Made by a program: the position numbers and the translations under genes. From Chloroflexota bacterium (GTDB taxonomy: Bacteria; Chloroflexota; Anaerolineae; Aggregatilineales; Phototrophicaceae): DNA of 39,610 nt. A model generated the notes under the pieces. The model was not told the origin of the DNA, ran no database searches, and saw only the letters and a list, made by a program, of their open reading frames with translations. Shown here piece by piece: positions 15,533 through 24,343 of the stretch (within the stretch, counting starts at the first letter, position 1; each line of letters begins with the position of its first letter). The DNA is taken from NCBI GenBank assembly GCA_011525385.1, contig WTGF01000117.1, forward strand, positions 13,686 through 53,295. The letters are read 5' to 3'.

Positions 15533-16486
15533 ATGCCCGACCTGCCATCCGATCAATTGGCGACCTTGGTCCAGATCGCCAATATGTATTACAAGGACAA
15601 TCTGTCACAGCAAGAGATCGCCAATCAACTCGGCGTGTCGCGCTCGCTGATCGCCACTTACTTGCAGCGCGCCCGCGATCAGCAATTGGTCCGCATCGAG
15701 ATCATGGATCCCCGCGACGATTCGGCCCATCTGGCTTTGGAGCTTTGTCGCAAGTTCGCTATCGAAAAGGCTCTTCTCGTCCCCTACGGCCACAAATCGG
15801 ACGAATTGACCCGGCGAGCAGTGGCGGCTGAAGCGGCTAAACTCATCGAAGCGCGCGTCAAGGACGGTGACGTTTTTGGGATCGGCTGGGGACGGACCAC
15901 TTCACGAATGGTAGATCTGCTGGCGCCGACCCGCGCGGTTTCGGTGGATGTCGTTCCACTCTTGGGCGAAAGCGGCCAGGAGAGCAACTATTCGCAGATG
16001 AATCACATGGTACTGCGCACGGCCGAACATTTTGGCGGCAAGCCACATTTTCTGCTGGCGCCGATGGTGGTCGGCTCGCGAGAACTGCGCGATATGCTGT
16101 GGCGCGACATGGTGATGCACGAAGTGGCGCGGCAGTGGGATCGGATGACCGTGGCCTGCTTCGGCATCGGCGTTTTGCCGCCAACGCCGGGCATGATCGT
16201 TTACATTGGCGATGCCTATACGCCCATGCTGATTTCGAAAGGCGCGGTCGGCGATGTCTGTGTGCATCCTTTCAACGCGTCCGGCGACGTTCTGGAAACG
16301 CCGCTGACCGATTGCATGATCGGCGTCGGCGTTGATCAGTTGCGGGGGACCCCCTGCCGCATCGCGCTCGCATCGGGCATCGAAAAAGCAAATGCGGTCG
16401 TAGGCGCGCTGCGAACCGGGCTGATCACGCATCTGGTCGCGGACACGCAGCTGGCGGTTGCCGTCTTGCGCAGCACGGACCTTTAG
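15533..16486 (+). CDS. SorC/DeoR-type sugar-binding transcriptional regulator
   Basis: 317 residues. The N-terminal helix-turn-helix (about residues 12-52, LSQQEIANQLGVSRSLIATYLQ) is joined to a C-terminal phosphosugar-sensing domain of the SorC family (about 60-317; GDVFGIGWGRTTSRMV, VGSRELRDML). Family members usually bind phosphorylated sugars or polyols and act as tetrameric repressors or activators. As the last gene of the catabolic operon it is the obvious candidate to bind the palindromes at 9738-9763, and to respond to the product of the ROK kinase. Confidence 0.9.
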   Translation: MPDLPSDQLATLVQIANMYYKDNLSQQEIANQLGVSRSLIATYLQRARDQQLVRIEIMDPRDDSAHLALELCRKFAIEKALLVPYGHKSDELTRRAVAAEAAKLIEARVKDGDVFGIGWGRTTSRMVDLLAPTRAVSVDVVPLLGESGQESNYSQMNHMVLRTAEHFGGKPHFLLAPMVVGSRELRDMLWRDMVMHEVARQWDRMTVACFGIGVLPPTPGMIVYIGDAYTPMLISKGAVGDVCVHPFNASGDVLETPLTDCMIGVGVDQLRGTPCRIALASGIEKANAVVGALRTGLITHLVADTQLAVAVLRSTDL

Positions 16487-16498
16487 ACATTCGCGCAT

Positions 16499-17590
16499 CT
16501 AGCCGGAGCGATGCCAGTCTTCCAGCCGTTTCAACTGGGCGCGCATCCACTCGATCGCCCCCGCTCGTTGAGCCTCGTCCATCATCTGGAATTCCGCCTC
16601 GGTGAGGTGCCGCTCCAGGCGCTTTATAGCGCCCGGGATTCTGGAACTGTCTGCGGGCTTTTGCGAATCCGTTACTGCCGTAACACTTTTGCCCGGCGTC
16701 CAACCTCTGATCTCGAATTCGGAGATATCATGATCGTCGGCATAAGTCCATTGCTCGCGCGACAGCTTCAGCAGGGCGCGATACTGTCGAATCCGCGAGG
16801 CGCTCTCGAATCCGCAAGCCAGGCATAGCTGCTCGGACTTGCCGTAGGGAATCCGCCAGCGATCGGCATCCCCCACCTGCGCATAGAAGTCTTGCTCATG
16901 CCCAAAGGATTCGATAGGCGCGAACTTGTCCCAGCCGTGCAGATCCATCAGCAGCAGTGCGATCTGCCGGGCGCGGGCGATCGCGTTAAGCGCGTCCCGC
17001 GCGGTATTCTCGCTGGCTTGCCGCCACAAGTTGAGCTCCGCCATACGCCGCGCCGGTATCGCCGCATAGGCGTCGCCTTCGACGATCCCATTCAACAGAT
17101 GATAGGCCACCCAACGACGCTCGCCAGTCTCGATCAGAAAGTCATCGCCCGATTTCACCACCGTGATCGGATTGGTCAACCCGTCCTGGCGGATGCTCGC
17201 CGCCAAGTCAGCCAGCCGCAGCAGTGGCAGTTCTTCGGGGGCAGCGCCGAAATCCCCGTTGCCATCCGCCGTCCGAAGTTCGACCTCGCCTTTGATCACG
17301 CCCATCAGCGGCAGGGCGCGCCCGGTCCCGCGCTCGACCTCCGCCAGCCAGCGCCCGATCTGCTCAAGGACCGGGCCCTCACGATACCGCGAAGGCACCA
17401 CGCGACGCGGTTGCATGGGGTTGGGTTTGATGCTGAAGATATCGATTGGCTTGGCGCGCAGGATCTCCTTGGTTTGTATGTCCACCGCGGAATAGCCCAT
17501 ATCGTGGCCGAAGCCTTCGCTCGCCGCAGCGCCGACATCAAACAGGTTCTCGTCATACTTGACGCCGCGTTTGCGGGCCGCATCACTCAT
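16499..17590 (-). CDS. ParB-like nuclease/partition protein with a long insertion
   Basis: 363 residues. The ParB N-terminal domain is recognisable by IKPNPMQPRR (about 54-63) and by LAASIRQDGLTNPITVV with GERRW further on. About 60 residues (roughly 64-125) separate the first box from the LAASIRQ box, where chromosomal ParB has only about ten. The domain also lacks a clear GGxxR CTP-binding box. A helical DNA-binding part follows (residues ~195-290). The start overlaps the ParA stop by 8 bases (ATGAGTGA), so the two are translated together. No parS-like palindrome was seen nearby. It may serve in partition or in transcriptional control; this is not the canonical chromosomal ParB. Confidence 0.75.
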   Translation of the reverse strand: MSDAARKRGVKYDENLFDVGAAASEGFGHDMGYSAVDIQTKEILRAKPIDIFSIKPNPMQPRRVVPSRYREGPVLEQIGRWLAEVERGTGRALPLMGVIKGEVELRTADGNGDFGAAPEELPLLRLADLAASIRQDGLTNPITVVKSGDDFLIETGERRWVAYHLLNGIVEGDAYAAIPARRMAELNLWRQASENTARDALNAIARARQIALLLMDLHGWDKFAPIESFGHEQDFYAQVGDADRWRIPYGKSEQLCLACGFESASRIRQYRALLKLSREQWTYADDHDISEFEIRGWTPGKSVTAVTDSQKPADSSRIPGAIKRLERHLTEAEFQMMDEAQRAGAIEWMRAQLKRLEDWHRSG

Positions 17591-18389
17591 GATTGTCTAC
17601 CCTTTCCGCAATGCACTTCACAATCTGCCAGGTGATCTGCGCAATCCGAGACTTGGGATGATAAGCGTAAATGCTGGCGGAATCGCTCTGCGTCAGTTCC
17701 CCCCAGAGGATCGTCAAAGGTATCGCCTCAGTGATCACTTTGGCGAACGGCTTTTGCAAGAGCCGCAGGTTCTCTTTATGCAGCGAGGTTGATTTCCGAA
17801 ACATATTGGGGATCAAAGCGATCAACTCGATTTCGCGTAAGCCCATAGCCCGCCGCTGCTTGCTAAAGCGCTGCAAGCTCTGCATAGTCTGCTTGATGCC
17901 GTCAAAGCTCATCGCTTCCAACTGCGTGGGGATGATGATGCTGTCGCTGGCAAGATATAACATGGCGTGCAAGGTCGAACGCGTGGGGGCCGTGTCAATG
18001 AAAACGAAGTCGAATACATCCTCGACTTCTTCCAGTTTGTTGTAGAGAGCGAATGAATCCGCAATATTGCCCACGATGCCCGCAGTTTCCGAATTGCCGG
18101 GCACCAGGTAAAGCGCCCCTTTGGCCGCAAGATGGGGGAACTGAAAAAGGGCCGGATCAATCTGTCTCAAGCATTGGTTCCAGGCGCCGCCGTCGATGTC
18201 ATCGCGGACCAACAGATTATAGAAATAGGGACGTTTATTCTGTTTCAAGGCGACAGTGAGATGCGCTTGGGGATCGGCGTCGATCATTAGCACCTTATAT
18301 CCCAGGATCGCCAAGCCCGTGCCGATCTGCGCGCTAAGGGTGGTCTTGCCAACGCCACCCTTCTCGTTGTACACCATAACTGTCTGCAT
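17583..18389 (-). CDS. ParA-family ATPase
   Basis: 268 residues. The deviant Walker A KGGVGKTT is at about residues 10-17, the switch motif DADPQAHL at about 38-45 and Walker B VFIDTAP at about 130-136. It lacks an N-terminal helix-turn-helix, so it is the ParA/Soj type rather than plasmid type Ia. It probably binds DNA in its ATP form and works with the ParB-like partner. AAGAGG lies 8 bases before the ATG. The 231-base region upstream holds its promoter and an intergenic repeat. Confidence 0.88.
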   Translation of the reverse strand: MQTVMVYNEKGGVGKTTLSAQIGTGLAILGYKVLMIDADPQAHLTVALKQNKRPYFYNLLVRDDIDGGAWNQCLRQIDPALFQFPHLAAKGALYLVPGNSETAGIVGNIADSFALYNKLEEVEDVFDFVFIDTAPTRSTLHAMLYLASDSIIIPTQLEAMSFDGIKQTMQSLQRFSKQRRAMGLREIELIALIPNMFRKSTSLHKENLRLLQKPFAKVITEAIPLTILWGELTQSDSASIYAYHPKSRIAQITWQIVKCIAERVDNHE

Positions 18390-18455
18390 GCGCTGCGCCT
18401 CTTGCTTCCGCAGTCCGCGTAAAATGAAGGCTTCTATCTAAATTATCTCATTTTT

Positions 18456-18541
18456 AGTAAACCACGTCGCTCATACGACGAGAAGGTTTATTATTTTCTG
18501 CGCGCGCGGAGGCTTTTTCGCCGATTACGCGCCGAGTCGCT
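18456..18541 (+). repeat. Dispersed intergenic repeat, copy A
   Basis: This copy shares the ordered blocks GTAAAC, CGTCGCTCATACGACGAGAA, a TTTT-C-TGCGCGCG segment and TTTTCGCCGATTACGCGCCGAG with copies at 23788-23887 and, inverted, 38602-38690. CGTCG and CGACG can form a short hairpin. It is the most diverged of the three. It lies between the ParA gene and the SRPBCC gene. Confidence 0.6.
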
Positions 18542-18620
18542 GCATCGTCCATCGTTTCTGGCGCAACTGGCGCAAGGTCGGTTACAATCCCGCTGTTGAG
18601 GCTGACAAGGCAATCAAATC

Positions 18621-19082
18621 ATGCGCTACAAAACTGAAGTCATCATCAATCTGCCGCGCGAACGCGTCATTGAACTATTCGATAGCTTTGAAAACCTGAA
18701 GAAGTGGCAGGAAGGGCTGGTCAGCTTCGAGCATATCAGCGGTGATCCGGGCCGGCCCGGCGCCAAAACGCGCCTGCTCTACGATATGGGCAGACGCCGC
18801 ATGGAAATGATCGAGACGATTATCGAACGGGATCTGCCCGACGAATTCTCCGGCACATACGACGCCTCTGGCGTGCACAATATCGTGCGCAATTACTTCT
18901 ATGACGAGGGCGAGCAGACGCGCTGGGTGCTCGATTCCGAATTCCAATTTCGCAGTTTCATGCGCATCATGTCCCTTTTCATCCCCGGCAGCAAATTTCG
19001 CGAGCAAACGCGCAGCAGCATGGAAGCTTTCAAGCGCTTCGCCGAAAACGCGCCGACGGACATCGAACCGGACAATGACTGA
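18621..19082 (+). CDS. SRPBCC (START-like/polyketide-cyclase) family protein
   Basis: 153 residues, one SRPBCC hot-dog-like ligand-binding domain covering nearly the whole chain. It begins with INLPRERVIELFDSFENLKKWQEGL, the usual first strand, helix and Trp pattern. It ends with the long C-terminal helix typical of the fold (SSMEAFKRFAENA). No catalytic residues can be named and the ligand is unknown. It is followed after 1 base by a convergent DinB-like gene. Confidence 0.75.
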   Translation: MRYKTEVIINLPRERVIELFDSFENLKKWQEGLVSFEHISGDPGRPGAKTRLLYDMGRRRMEMIETIIERDLPDEFSGTYDASGVHNIVRNYFYDEGEQTRWVLDSEFQFRSFMRIMSLFIPGSKFREQTRSSMEAFKRFAENAPTDIEPDND

Positions 19083-19083
19083 G

Positions 19084-19539
19084 CTAGCGCCGATCCAGCA
19101 GTTGACGCGTCATGCCGGCGTGCCCCAGGTGCTCGGCACTGTGATCCAGGGCATGCAACAGCGCCCAACCGCGTCTGCAGTTGATCTTGCGATCCAGGAA
19201 CTCGAAGGACACTTCTTCACTCAATCGCCCGACTGACTGCGAGGCGAAGGCGGTCCGGTAGAAGCTGATATTAGCGGTGAAGCGCGCCTTCAACTCGTCC
19301 AGCGAATGACCCCTGGCCCGAAATTCGGCGGGACGATCGCGCTCGATCACATCGTCAATGGCGATGCCGATCCAAAAGCGCTCGGCCGCGGTCACATGCA
19401 CCGCCAGTACGCACAGGGAGTTCATCTCGGGACCCGGCGCCCAATCCAGTTCCTCGCTCGACAAACCATCCAAATAGGCGAAGTAGTCCTCGTGCATCGC
19501 CTCCAGACGACTAATGACATCGGCATAGAGCGCGTCCAT
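19084..19539 (-). CDS. DinB-like (DinB/YfiT superfamily) metal-binding protein
   Basis: 151 residues, predicted four-helix bundle. His48 (VLAVHVTAAERFW), His133 and His137 (HALDHSAEHLGH) are in the positions of the metal triad of the DinB/DUF664 family. Relatives act as thiol-dependent transferases (bacillithiol, mycothiol or maleylpyruvate isomerase) or have unknown roles. No thiol or substrate can be inferred here. Confidence 0.78.
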   Translation of the reverse strand: MDALYADVISRLEAMHEDYFAYLDGLSSEELDWAPGPEMNSLCVLAVHVTAAERFWIGIAIDDVIERDRPAEFRARGHSLDELKARFTANISFYRTAFASQSVGRLSEEVSFEFLDRKINCRRGWALLHALDHSAEHLGHAGMTRQLLDRR

Positions 19540-19591
19540 AAGCGTTCCTCCAATCTCGAATTAGCTTTTGAACGTGAATCCGCGAGGCTGT

Positions 19592-19957
19592 TTACTGAAT
19601 ACGAAGCATCACTTTGGAAGCGGCGTCCCAAAGCTCCTCCAGCGCATAGTACTCGCGCTTGTCCGGGGAGAAGAAGTGGACCACGACATCGCCATAATCC
19701 ATCACTACCCAGCCGTTTTCTGTCGTTCCTTCGTTGGTGAATGGAATCTGCTGGAAGCTGTCTTTTACATCCCGGCGCACCGTCTCTGTCAGCGCGCGCA
19801 AATGTCTGTCATTGTCACCGGTGCAAATGATGAAAAAGTCGGCGATGATATTGTCGGGGCGCAAGTCGAGTAGCAGGATGTCCTCGGCTTTGCGATCTTC
19901 AATCAAGTCTACGATATGATGAGCGAAGTCTAATGACGGCAAATGATGCTTCTCCAT
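19592..19957 (-). CDS. rsfS: Ribosomal silencing factor RsfS
   Basis: 121 residues, normal family length. The hallmark segment GWVVMDYGDVVVHFFSPDKR followed by EYYALEELW is complete. The N-terminal part KAEDILLLDLR with DFFIICTG is also typical. The protein binds ribosomal protein L14 and blocks subunit joining under starvation. AAGAAG precedes the ATG. The usual neighbour nadD is absent from the window. Confidence 0.95.
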   Translation of the reverse strand: MEKHHLPSLDFAHHIVDLIEDRKAEDILLLDLRPDNIIADFFIICTGDNDRHLRALTETVRRDVKDSFQQIPFTNEGTTENGWVVMDYGDVVVHFFSPDKREYYALEELWDAASKVMLRIQ

Positions 19958-20575
19958 ATCTTCTTGTCAATCGTATCAATTAGTGTAGCACAGCAGATTT
20001 GTTTAGCCTACACGCTGTGCCAGACCGGGTGCATTTCAGATTATTGGCGCATCAAGCTCCCGTCTTCCACCCCCAACCGCAAAATCTGTAGAGGCGAGCG
20101 AACTGCAGTGTCCGCGGTCAGTGTCTACGCGCCCCGTCAGATCGCCCAAAACACACCCTCGAGCCTATTTGTTAACGAACCAGCCAAACCCATCTACAAT
20201 CACCTCGAAACCCGTAGGGGCGACCTATTAGGTCGCCCGAAAATATCTCAAGACCTACAGGTTTCGGAGCGAGATTCTGCCCAATAAGAACCTGTCGTGT
20301 CCCCAACCAACATCCCCGCTATGGATACGCTATTTATACTGTTGCTCAAAACTCGGGAGAATTTTGCAAGAAGCGAATCAAGCCGACGCCAGTGCAATCA
20401 CTTCAAATTATTTTTCACCAAAGAGGACACAGAGTCTAGTTAATGGACGGTTGTCATTGGAAATCTTGGTTTATGATCGTAAGATAATCTACCAAGCGCT
20501 TTGGTCTAATACTTCCGTTCAAACCGTATAGTGCTGCCGATTCCATGAAACAGTTCAACTATTTGAGAACGCTTC
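19958..20575. other. 618-bp intergenic region
   Basis: No convincing gene is present. It holds the upstream region of rsfS, a nested inverted-repeat element at 20206-20266, a fragment TTCACCAAAGAGGACACAGAG (20415-20435) resembling one near the window end (39547-39566), and the leader of the M1 peptidase gene. Base composition falls toward AT-rich after about 20330. Confidence 0.5.
20206..20266. repeat. Nested inverted-repeat hairpin element, copy 1
   Basis: Outer arms CGAAACCCGTAGG (20206-20218) and CCTACAGGTTTCG (20254-20266) pair with one mismatch. Inside, GGGCGACCT (20218-20226) and AGGTCGCCC (20230-20238) form a 9-bp stem with an ATT loop. The inner hairpin recurs at 37504-37528 with compensating base changes. 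This is MITE-like in form, but no transposase is nearby. Confidence 0.6.
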
Positions 20576-21970
20576 ATGACCTCAATTCGCATAACTGCAG
20601 TCAAACTGCATCTGCTTTCTGCCCTTAGCCTCATGCTCTTGATGTTTGCTTCATCCGCTGCCGTCTTCGCGCAGCAGCCGGGCGCCGACGGTCTGGGCGA
20701 CCGCCTTTATCCGCGGCTCGGCAACGGCGGCTACGACGTGCGGCATTACAGCATCGACCTGGCCTTCAAACCGGAAAGCAAGGCCATCGCCGCAACCGCC
20801 CTCCTCGAAGCTGTCGCATTAGTTGATCTCGCCTCCTTCAATCTGGACCTTTACGAATTGACCGTGAATAGCGTCCGGGTCGATGATATACGGGCAGCTT
20901 TCACGCGGGAGGAAGCCGAACTCGTCATTTCGCCAGAGGCGTACATCCCGGCGGGAGCCGCGTTTCAAGTAGCGATAACCTACGCGGGTGTTCCGCAGCC
21001 GATAGCCGACCCGGCCGTGCCGTGGGTCAAGTTGGGCTGGCAAGAATGGGCTGATGGCTACTTTGCCGCCGTCAGCCAGCCGTCGGGCAGCATGAACTGG
21101 TTCCCTTGCAATAACCACCCGCTGGACAAGGCAACCTATAGCTTCCGAATCACCGTGCCGCAAGGCTTGACCGCCGTGGCCAACGGTGTGCTGCGCGAGA
21201 CAATCGCTAACGACAATGACACGCGCGTCTTCGTCTGGGAGATGCAACAGCCGATGGCCAGCTACCTTGCGCTTGTCGCTATCGGCGATTTCGTCGCAGC
21301 GCGTGATGATAGCGGCAGCGTGCCGATCCGGAACTTTTTCCCGGTCGGCGCTTCCGACGCGTCCATTGCCGGATACGCTGTAACGGGGGATATGATGGCC
21401 TGGCTCACCGAATTGCTGGGTCCCTATCCCTTTGCCGAATATGGGGTGGTTGCCGTACCGGGTTTTCCGGGAGCGCTGGAATCCCAAAGCTTGTCCATAT
21501 TTGGCGCCTCGGGCCCCGCCGACTCCGTGCTGCTTCACGAATTGCTACATCAATGGTTCGGCAATAGCGTCACGCTCGCTCACTGGAGCGACATCTGGCT
21601 GCACGAAGGCTTTGCCACCTATTTCATTGCCCTTTGGCGAGAAAAACAATTTGGCGCTGATGCCTATAGCACCTTTATCAACGCGCTCCGGACGTCTGCC
21701 ATGGCATTGAAGGCCCCCGGCAACCCCGAAAAATCAGAGCTGTTTGCATGGTCTGTTTACGCTCGCGGCGCGCTGGTCCTGCATGCCCTGCGGGGCGAAG
21801 TCGGGGACGAAACTTTCTTCGAAATACTGCGAACCTTCTACCGGGAAAACGCCTACAGCAATGTCGACACAGCGGACTTCATCGCCGTCGCCGAAGGCCT
21901 CAGCGAAGCCGAACTGGAGGACCTCTTTGCCGCCTGGCTATATGGCGAGCGCATCCCCGACCTGCCATAA
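20576..21970 (+). CDS. Secreted M1-family metallopeptidase
   Basis: 464 residues. A signal peptide ends near residue 32 (SSAAVFAQQ). The zinc site HELLH at residues 321-325, catalytic Glu322, and third ligand Glu344 in WLHEGFATY have the exact HExxH-x18-E spacing of family M1. The substrate-anchoring GAMEN motif appears as GALES. The protein stops soon after the helical domain, so it lacks the large C-terminal domain of PepN-type aminopeptidases. It probably trims peptides outside the cytoplasm. No operon partners are apparent. Confidence 0.88.
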   Translation: MTSIRITAVKLHLLSALSLMLLMFASSAAVFAQQPGADGLGDRLYPRLGNGGYDVRHYSIDLAFKPESKAIAATALLEAVALVDLASFNLDLYELTVNSVRVDDIRAAFTREEAELVISPEAYIPAGAAFQVAITYAGVPQPIADPAVPWVKLGWQEWADGYFAAVSQPSGSMNWFPCNNHPLDKATYSFRITVPQGLTAVANGVLRETIANDNDTRVFVWEMQQPMASYLALVAIGDFVAARDDSGSVPIRNFFPVGASDASIAGYAVTGDMMAWLTELLGPYPFAEYGVVAVPGFPGALESQSLSIFGASGPADSVLLHELLHQWFGNSVTLAHWSDIWLHEGFATYFIALWREKQFGADAYSTFINALRTSAMALKAPGNPEKSELFAWSVYARGALVLHALRGEVGDETFFEILRTFYRENAYSNVDTADFIAVAEGLSEAELEDLFAAWLYGERIPDLP

Positions 21971-22039
21971 TGGCTGGCGTCGACTCGGTTAGAAGAATGA
22001 CGGGCGAGCGGTTGAGCCGCTCAATGCCGAAAAATCAAA

Positions 22040-22906
22040 ATGCCTGAATCGTCTCACATATCGCAACATAGCATGCTGACAAAAGTCTTGGACTGGGCGC
22101 GTCATGAAGAGCCGATCCGCGCCGTGGTTGTCACCGGCTCATTGGCGCGCGGCGACGGGTCCGCAGATCCCTGGTCCGATCTCGATGCGCAAATAATCAC
22201 GAGAGATTATGCCTCATACATCGCCGACGACGGATGGCTTGACGGGCTGGGCGAGGTATGGATTCGCTTTCCGCTTTATCAGGATTTGCCGTACAAGCTG
22301 GTCTGGTTCGCCGGCGGCCTGAAAGTCGATTTTCAGTTCCTGAGAGTCGATGCCATACACCAGATGATTTGTAACGGCGCCTTGTCCGATGAGTACCTGC
22401 GCGGATATGTCGTCGCCCTCGATAAGGATGGGCTATTCCGGGATCTTCCCCCTTCGCCGCAGATCTTCCCGGGACCCGATCCGCCGAGCGCTGCGCAAGT
22501 TGAAGCCGTCATCAACGAATTCTATTTCGAAGCGATCCATGTGGCTCAGTTCATCCGCCGGCGCGAATTCTGGGTGGTCAAGTTCCGCGACTGGACCATG
22601 AAATGCGATCTGCTGCGGATGCTGGAATGGCACGCCCGCGCCACCAGCGATAAACCGGTGAACACCTGGCTGCTCGGCAAGCGCATCCGCGAATGGACTG
22701 GAGGCGAAACCTACGCCGCGATCGCAGAGATCTGGAGCGCTTGGGATGTCGCGGCGCTTTGGCAAAGCCTTCTGCGGCAGATCAAACTCTTCCGCAGCAT
22801 CTCGCGCGAGCTTGGGGACGCCCTGGGCTACAATCTGGACACCAACTCTCACGAGCAAATCGAAGCTTACATCAGCGCATTATGGGCATCCGACGATCTC
22901 AACTAG
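22040..22906 (+). CDS. ANT(6)-like nucleotidyltransferase (AadK/AadE family)
   Basis: 288 residues. The nucleotidyltransferase motif GSLARGDGSADPWSDLD (about residues 33-49) follows the family's N-terminal RAVVVTGS pattern. The C-terminal helical part (about 150-288; KCDLLRMLEWHA, NTWLLGKRIREW) fits streptomycin 6-adenylyltransferases. Real resistance function is not implied; environmental relatives are common and of unknown substrate. There is no clear ribosome binding site before the ATG. The 3' end overlaps the convergent hydrolase gene by 4 bases. Confidence 0.82.
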   Translation: MPESSHISQHSMLTKVLDWARHEEPIRAVVVTGSLARGDGSADPWSDLDAQIITRDYASYIADDGWLDGLGEVWIRFPLYQDLPYKLVWFAGGLKVDFQFLRVDAIHQMICNGALSDEYLRGYVVALDKDGLFRDLPPSPQIFPGPDPPSAAQVEAVINEFYFEAIHVAQFIRRREFWVVKFRDWTMKCDLLRMLEWHARATSDKPVNTWLLGKRIREWTGGETYAAIAEIWSAWDVAALWQSLLRQIKLFRSISRELGDALGYNLDTNSHEQIEAYISALWASDDLN

Positions 22907-23589
22907 TCCAGCCCTAAGTATTCGCCTGGCGACAATATAATAGGCTTCGCATCGGTTTCGCTCTCGACGCGCTGCGCCCAAGCTGCGGCGTCTTGCTCAA
23001 TTGGCGGGAAGGTGTTGTAGTGCATCGGCACGACGATATCGGGGCGCAGGAACTGTATCGCCTTGATTGAGTCGTCGATGCCCATGGTGAACAGATCGCC
23101 GATGGGAATAATCGCTACATCCAGACCTTCGTCGCCGATCAAGCGCATATCGCCGAATAAACTGGTATCGCCGGCGTGATAGATGGTCCAGCCGCCGCCG
23201 CGGATGACAAAGCCGTTGGGCTGCCCGCCATAGCTGCCGTCGCCGAAGGATGAACTGTGATGAGCGACAGTCCACTTGGCGCTCATCCAGTCATTGTGGA
23301 AGCTGCCGCCAGGATTGCCTTGAAAGACATTTTCTTGCCCTTGCGCCATGTACCAATTGCCCATCTCGAAATTGCAAACGATAGTGGCGCCGCTGCGATC
23401 AGCGATGCCGGCCGCATCGGCGACATGGTCGTCGTGCGCGTGGCTGAGCAATATGACCTCCGCATCAAGGTCCTCAGCTGCCGTTGTCGCGGCGGGATTG
23501 CCGGACAACCAAGGATCAATCAAAAGCTTGTGTCCGTCGATATCCAATTCAAAACCAGAGTGACCAAGGAATCTGATCGTAACTGCCAT
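22903..23589 (-). CDS. UPF0173-type metal-dependent hydrolase (metallo-beta-lactamase fold)
   Basis: 228 residues from the ATG at 23589, chosen for GGAGGAG (23593-23599) and because the family starts at ITIRFLGHSGF-like sequence; a longer frame to 23685 was rejected. The metal motif HAHDDH (in LLSHAHDDHVAD), the later HAGDTS and PMHYNTFPP are all present, as in UlaG/YtkL-like hydrolases. The substrate is unknown. Confidence 0.9.
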   Translation of the reverse strand: MAVTIRFLGHSGFELDIDGHKLLIDPWLSGNPAATTAAEDLDAEVILLSHAHDDHVADAAGIADRSGATIVCNFEMGNWYMAQGQENVFQGNPGGSFHNDWMSAKWTVAHHSSSFGDGSYGGQPNGFVIRGGGWTIYHAGDTSLFGDMRLIGDEGLDVAIIPIGDLFTMGIDDSIKAIQFLRPDIVVPMHYNTFPPIEQDAAAWAQRVESETDAKPIILSPGEYLGLD

Positions 23590-23787
23590 TTTCTCCTCCA
23601 TTTCGCTATCGCGGTAAAAGGGCGTCCCCGATTGTAACACCGTCCTATGTTCCAGGCGAAAGCGCGGGTACGCGACAGATGACATAAAATATCGTAACTT
23701 GCTCGGCGATTATCTACGCCAACTGCAACCCCGGAAAGCGCTGTGCAAGCTCTTCAGAAACATGTTGAACGGAATATGACCTGGCTC

Positions 23788-23887
23788 CTGTTTACGTAAA
23801 CGCGTCGCTCATGCGACGAGAACGCTTGCGGTTTTGCGTGAGCGGGACATTCCTGTGACCTTTTCGCCGGTTACGCGCCGAGCGGCT
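23788..23887 (+). repeat. Dispersed intergenic repeat, copy B
   Basis: It begins with the perfect palindrome GTTTACGTAAAC (23790-23801). CGTCGC-TCAT-GCGACG follows, a perfect 6-bp hairpin, then TTTTGCGTGAGCG and TTTTCGCCGGTTACGCGCCGAGCGGCT. The same blocks occur in order in copy C (38602-38690, opposite strand) and, more diverged, in copy A. It lies in a 754-bp non-coding stretch. Confidence 0.7.
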
Positions 23888-23930
23888 ATTTCCCAAGACT
23901 TTCCCAAAATCTGGCTGTTTTGGCTGATTT

Positions 23931-24182
23931 TATCCCAATAAATGTCGAAATTCTTGGGATATTTGGGATAATCCTTTGCAATTTTGCCATTGCGATCAGA
24001 TCTCAGTCTTGCAGCTTACTGTTCAAAAGCAGATTTATTACGATAGAAATTACAAGATCGTCGGTGTGTGGATTCTGGCTGCGGGAAGACATGTGACAAG
24101 CCAATATCATCGACGGTCACGCGGGAGAAATCGCGATGATGGATTTGGGTAATTGGGATATTTTGCGCCTGAATTTGGGATA
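23931..24182. promoter_or_regulatory. Cluster of TTGGGATA boxes upstream of the YceI-like gene
   Basis: TTGGGATA occurs at 23954-23961, 23963-23970, 24153-24160 and 24175-24182, plus one inverted copy (TATCCCAA) at 23931-23938. Looser TCCCAA copies lie near 23891-23907. Five exact 8-mers within 252 bases suggests a binding-site array or a decayed repeat. The rest of 23590-24343 holds copy B and nothing else recognisable. Confidence 0.4.
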
Positions 24183-24343
24183 ATCGCTTCTGCGCGCTTG
24201 CTGGCTGCTCGATTGACACTGCCAATTGATTGACTTGTGGCTACAATATTCTTCTACAACCGAGCCTGAACAGCCAATTGACTCGGTTGTGCATTGTCGT
24301 CCAAAGTCGACTCTCTCTACTAGAGCAGGAGCCTAAACAGATA

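Noticed and set aside
22040..22906. Acquired aminoglycoside-resistance gene
   Set aside because: There are no mobile-element flanks, the codon style is like its neighbours, and ANT(6)-like genes are common in environmental genomes without a resistance role.
24016..24225. 69-residue minus-strand frame in the TTGGGATA region
   Set aside because: No family, no ribosome binding site, and it overlaps the repeated boxes, which explain part of its sequence.
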